This document shows, one piece after another, positions 6,590 through 7,853 of a stretch of 7,853 nucleotides of DNA. Under the pieces are notes generated by a model. It made no database searches and was not told where the DNA came from. It saw only the letters and a list, made by a program, of their open reading frames with translations. Made by a program: the position numbers and the translations under genes. The stretch covers positions 1 to 7,853 of the forward strand of contig JBBRGG010000171.1 of assembly GCA_038240875.1 (NCBI GenBank). The letters run 5' to 3'. Numbering within the stretch: the stretch's first letter is position 1; the number at the start of each line of letters is the position of its first letter. This DNA comes from JBBRGG01 sp038240875 (lineage in GTDB: Bacteria > Planctomycetota > Phycisphaerae > Phycisphaerales > UBA1924).

Positions 6590-7720
6590 CTACAACATCC
6601 CCCGAAGGCGTGTGGCTCGTGTTTCTTCGAGCTTCCGGATAGGGTCCAGCCGAAGCTTCGCGTTTCGTCCAAGAGATTCTTTAGCCCACTCGCTTGCCTT
6701 AGAGATATCTCCCAAACGTGTGTATTCTTCGGCGAGCCACGCTGCATGCATGGGCTCGTGCGGCGCAAGAACCGCCGCGAAGGTTAAGGCCCGGGCTGCC
6801 AAACTCGGATACACCTCACTACCATGGCCCGGCGCATTGGACCCCGACACATTGGACCCTGACACATTGGGCAAACCGGGCTGGTCATTCAATGAGAGCC
6901 AACTCTCTTGATTCGTGCCTAGGCTAGTTCCTTGGCTGCTACCTTGACCCGCTCTGCACACCGTCGCCACCCACGACCAGGCAAGAGACGATCCTGGATT
7001 TGCTTTCGCACTGTCGATTGCAAACTGCAAAGCCTTATCAAAATCAGCTTTTGTCGAGCCGCCATTGGATGTTGCACTGCGTTCCATCCAAATCCGCAAC
7101 GCCAAAGCACTTGCGGCACGAGCAGTTTCTACATCCTTTACGCCCTCGCTAATTGCCGGAGCAAGCAGTTTCAATGCCGAGTCCATCTGCACAATTCGGC
7201 GGCTTTGATACGCCTTTGCCAAATCTTGAAGCGTGTACTGCAAGTTCGGCGTACTTGGCAGCAATTCTGCTGCAAGGGCTGAAGCAATCGTGCTCGCTCG
7301 CTGGCTGGACTCTATATTTCGCTGCTGCGAAAGAGTGCCTGATATTTTCGCAAGCTCTTGAAGTTCTTCGTTCCAGCGCGGCAAGGGCTCGACCGCCGCG
7401 AGCGCGTCACGCAACGAATTTTCCCAGCGATACACGCTCGGATATCGCACGACACCAATCACGAATGCGGCGACACACGCAAGCAGCCCTAACCACAGCG
7501 AAAATGAGAAGCGCGCTGAACCTTGTGCAACTTCGCTTTGCTGCGACTGGCCAGATTTGTGCGCACGATTCCAGCCACTGCTCAACCCCACCAGCACGGC
7601 GAAAAGAGCCGCCGAAGACCCTAGCGTTGGCGTCAACTCAATCTGTACATGCACAAGTATTACGAGTGCGCACGCGCCAAGTGCAACTGGCACAGCCCAA
7701 GGTACACGCCTGGCGACCAT
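6590..7720 (-). CDS. Membrane protein with C-terminal TPR-like region; probable C-terminal part of a Wzy/O-antigen ligase-like protein
   Basis: From the ATG at 7718-7720 this gives 376 residues ending in TAG. Hydrophobic segments lie at about 7-27, 33-49 and 71-91. The rest is helical and alanine-rich, with TPR-like helix pairs near the C-terminus (LAARALTFAAVLAPHEP, then AAWLAEEYTRLGDISKASEW). A low-complexity Ser/Gly/Asn segment in between contains NVSGS repeats. A few membrane spans followed by TPRs is the layout of the end of O-antigen ligase-like (Wzy) proteins; the VHVQIELTPTLGSSAALF stretch fits the last spans. The start is doubtful: there is no ribosome binding site before 7720, and the 19 or so codons just upstream encode another hydrophobic helix in the same frame up to a TGA at 7793-7795. 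The gene may therefore be truncated, frameshifted, or affected by an assembly error at the window edge. Confidence 0.6.
   Translation of the reverse strand: MVARRVPWAVPVALGACALVILVHVQIELTPTLGSSAALFAVLVGLSSGWNRAHKSGQSQQSEVAQGSARFSFSLWLGLLACVAAFVIGVVRYPSVYRWENSLRDALAAVEPLPRWNEELQELAKISGTLSQQRNIESSQRASTIASALAAELLPSTPNLQYTLQDLAKAYQSRRIVQMDSALKLLAPAISEGVKDVETARAASALALRIWMERSATSNGGSTKADFDKALQFAIDSAKANPGSSLAWSWVATVCRAGQGSSQGTSLGTNQESWLSLNDQPGLPNVSGSNVSGSNAPGHGSEVYPSLAARALTFAAVLAPHEPMHAAWLAEEYTRLGDISKASEWAKESLGRNAKLRLDPIRKLEETRATRLRGML
6835..6870 (-). repeat. 15-bp tandem repeat coding NVSGS units
   Basis: The plus-strand unit CATTGGACCCCGACA occupies 6835-6849, with a second copy at 6850-6864 differing by one base and a partial third copy (CATTGG) at 6865-6870. 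It encodes tandem Asn-Val-Ser-Gly-Ser units in the linker of the TPR protein. The period is five codons, so copy-number change keeps the frame. Confidence 0.9.
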
Positions 7721-7853
7721 GTAAAGGTGTACAGAGATGATCGGGGCCGCAAGGATCGCCGCGATTCGGACTGCTGCTCCTTCGGGAGTTGATCAGGATT
7801 TCTTCGGACACGGGGGGCGTTCATTTCAAGGAAGAATCGGTGGTTGACCGGTC
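7721..7853. other. Right-edge segment, 5' context of the membrane/TPR gene unresolved
   Basis: In the frame of the TPR protein, 7721-7792 encodes mostly hydrophobic residues (an IAAILAAPIISVHLY segment) and then meets TGA at 7793-7795 and a second TGA further upstream near the edge. One other minus-strand frame stays open from the edge past 7720, but its product is polar and basic and matches nothing I know. No promoter or start codon with a ribosome binding site is visible. Confidence 0.4.

Noticed and set aside
7736..7846. Short plus-strand ORF at the right edge
   Set aside because: It is antisense to the hydrophobic coding-like frame of the TPR gene, lacks a clear ribosome binding site and resembles no family.

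Overview
The window is about 7.85 kb of moderately GC-rich bacterial DNA in which every gene I can support lies on the minus strand. Read in the direction of transcription (high to low coordinates), the order is: a membrane/TPR protein with an unresolved 5' end; a possible 36-residue membrane peptide; fusA (elongation factor G); an E2 acyltransferase of a 2-oxo acid dehydrogenase complex; an MBL-fold hydrolase; and a hot-dog-fold (DUF4442-like) protein cut by the left edge. No rRNA, tRNA, CRISPR array, insertion sequence or integrase is visible.

Organism: nothing here is a definitive marker. The EF-G switch I wording (GEVHEGTATMDF, then a CPW after the AATT of strand 3), a stand-alone fusA, and a Wzy-like membrane protein carrying a C-terminal TPR region suggest Planctomycetota, perhaps Phycisphaerae. 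This is recollection plus inference, with low to moderate confidence. Normal use of TAA, TGA and TAG as stops points to the standard bacterial code.

Layout: (1) 6590-7792 encodes at least four hydrophobic segments followed by a helical TPR-like region. It looks like the C-terminal half of an O-antigen ligase/polymerase-type protein, but an in-frame stop at 7793-7795 cuts it off from anything upstream. (2) 6180-6589 holds a small GTG-started ORF whose ribosome binding site overlaps the stop of the TPR gene, then unexplained sequence. (3) A good sigma70-type promoter (6174-6203) precedes fusA with an unusually long, stop-free leader of about 275 nt. fusA ends in a strong rho-independent terminator at 3697-3720. 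(4) A new transcription unit then begins with a leader carrying a perfect 12-bp tandem repeat, followed by the E2 gene and, 64 bp on, the MBL hydrolase. The hot-dog gene follows after 117 bp that include an AT-rich stretch.

Function: EF-G is a housekeeping translation factor, insulated by its own promoter and terminator. The E2, MBL and hot-dog proteins may share acyl-thioester or acyl-ester chemistry (E2 makes acyl-CoA; hot-dog proteins often hydrolyse acyl-CoA; this MBL branch includes lactonases and thioesterases), but the link rests only on adjacency. No E1 or E3 subunit gene is in the window. A recurring oddity is short tandem repeats with periods that are multiples of three (12, 12 and 15 bp) in three places. 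I see no convincing undescribed defence or mobile system; the most interesting items are the broken or unresolved membrane gene at the right, the small-ORF region downstream of it, and the long fusA leader.
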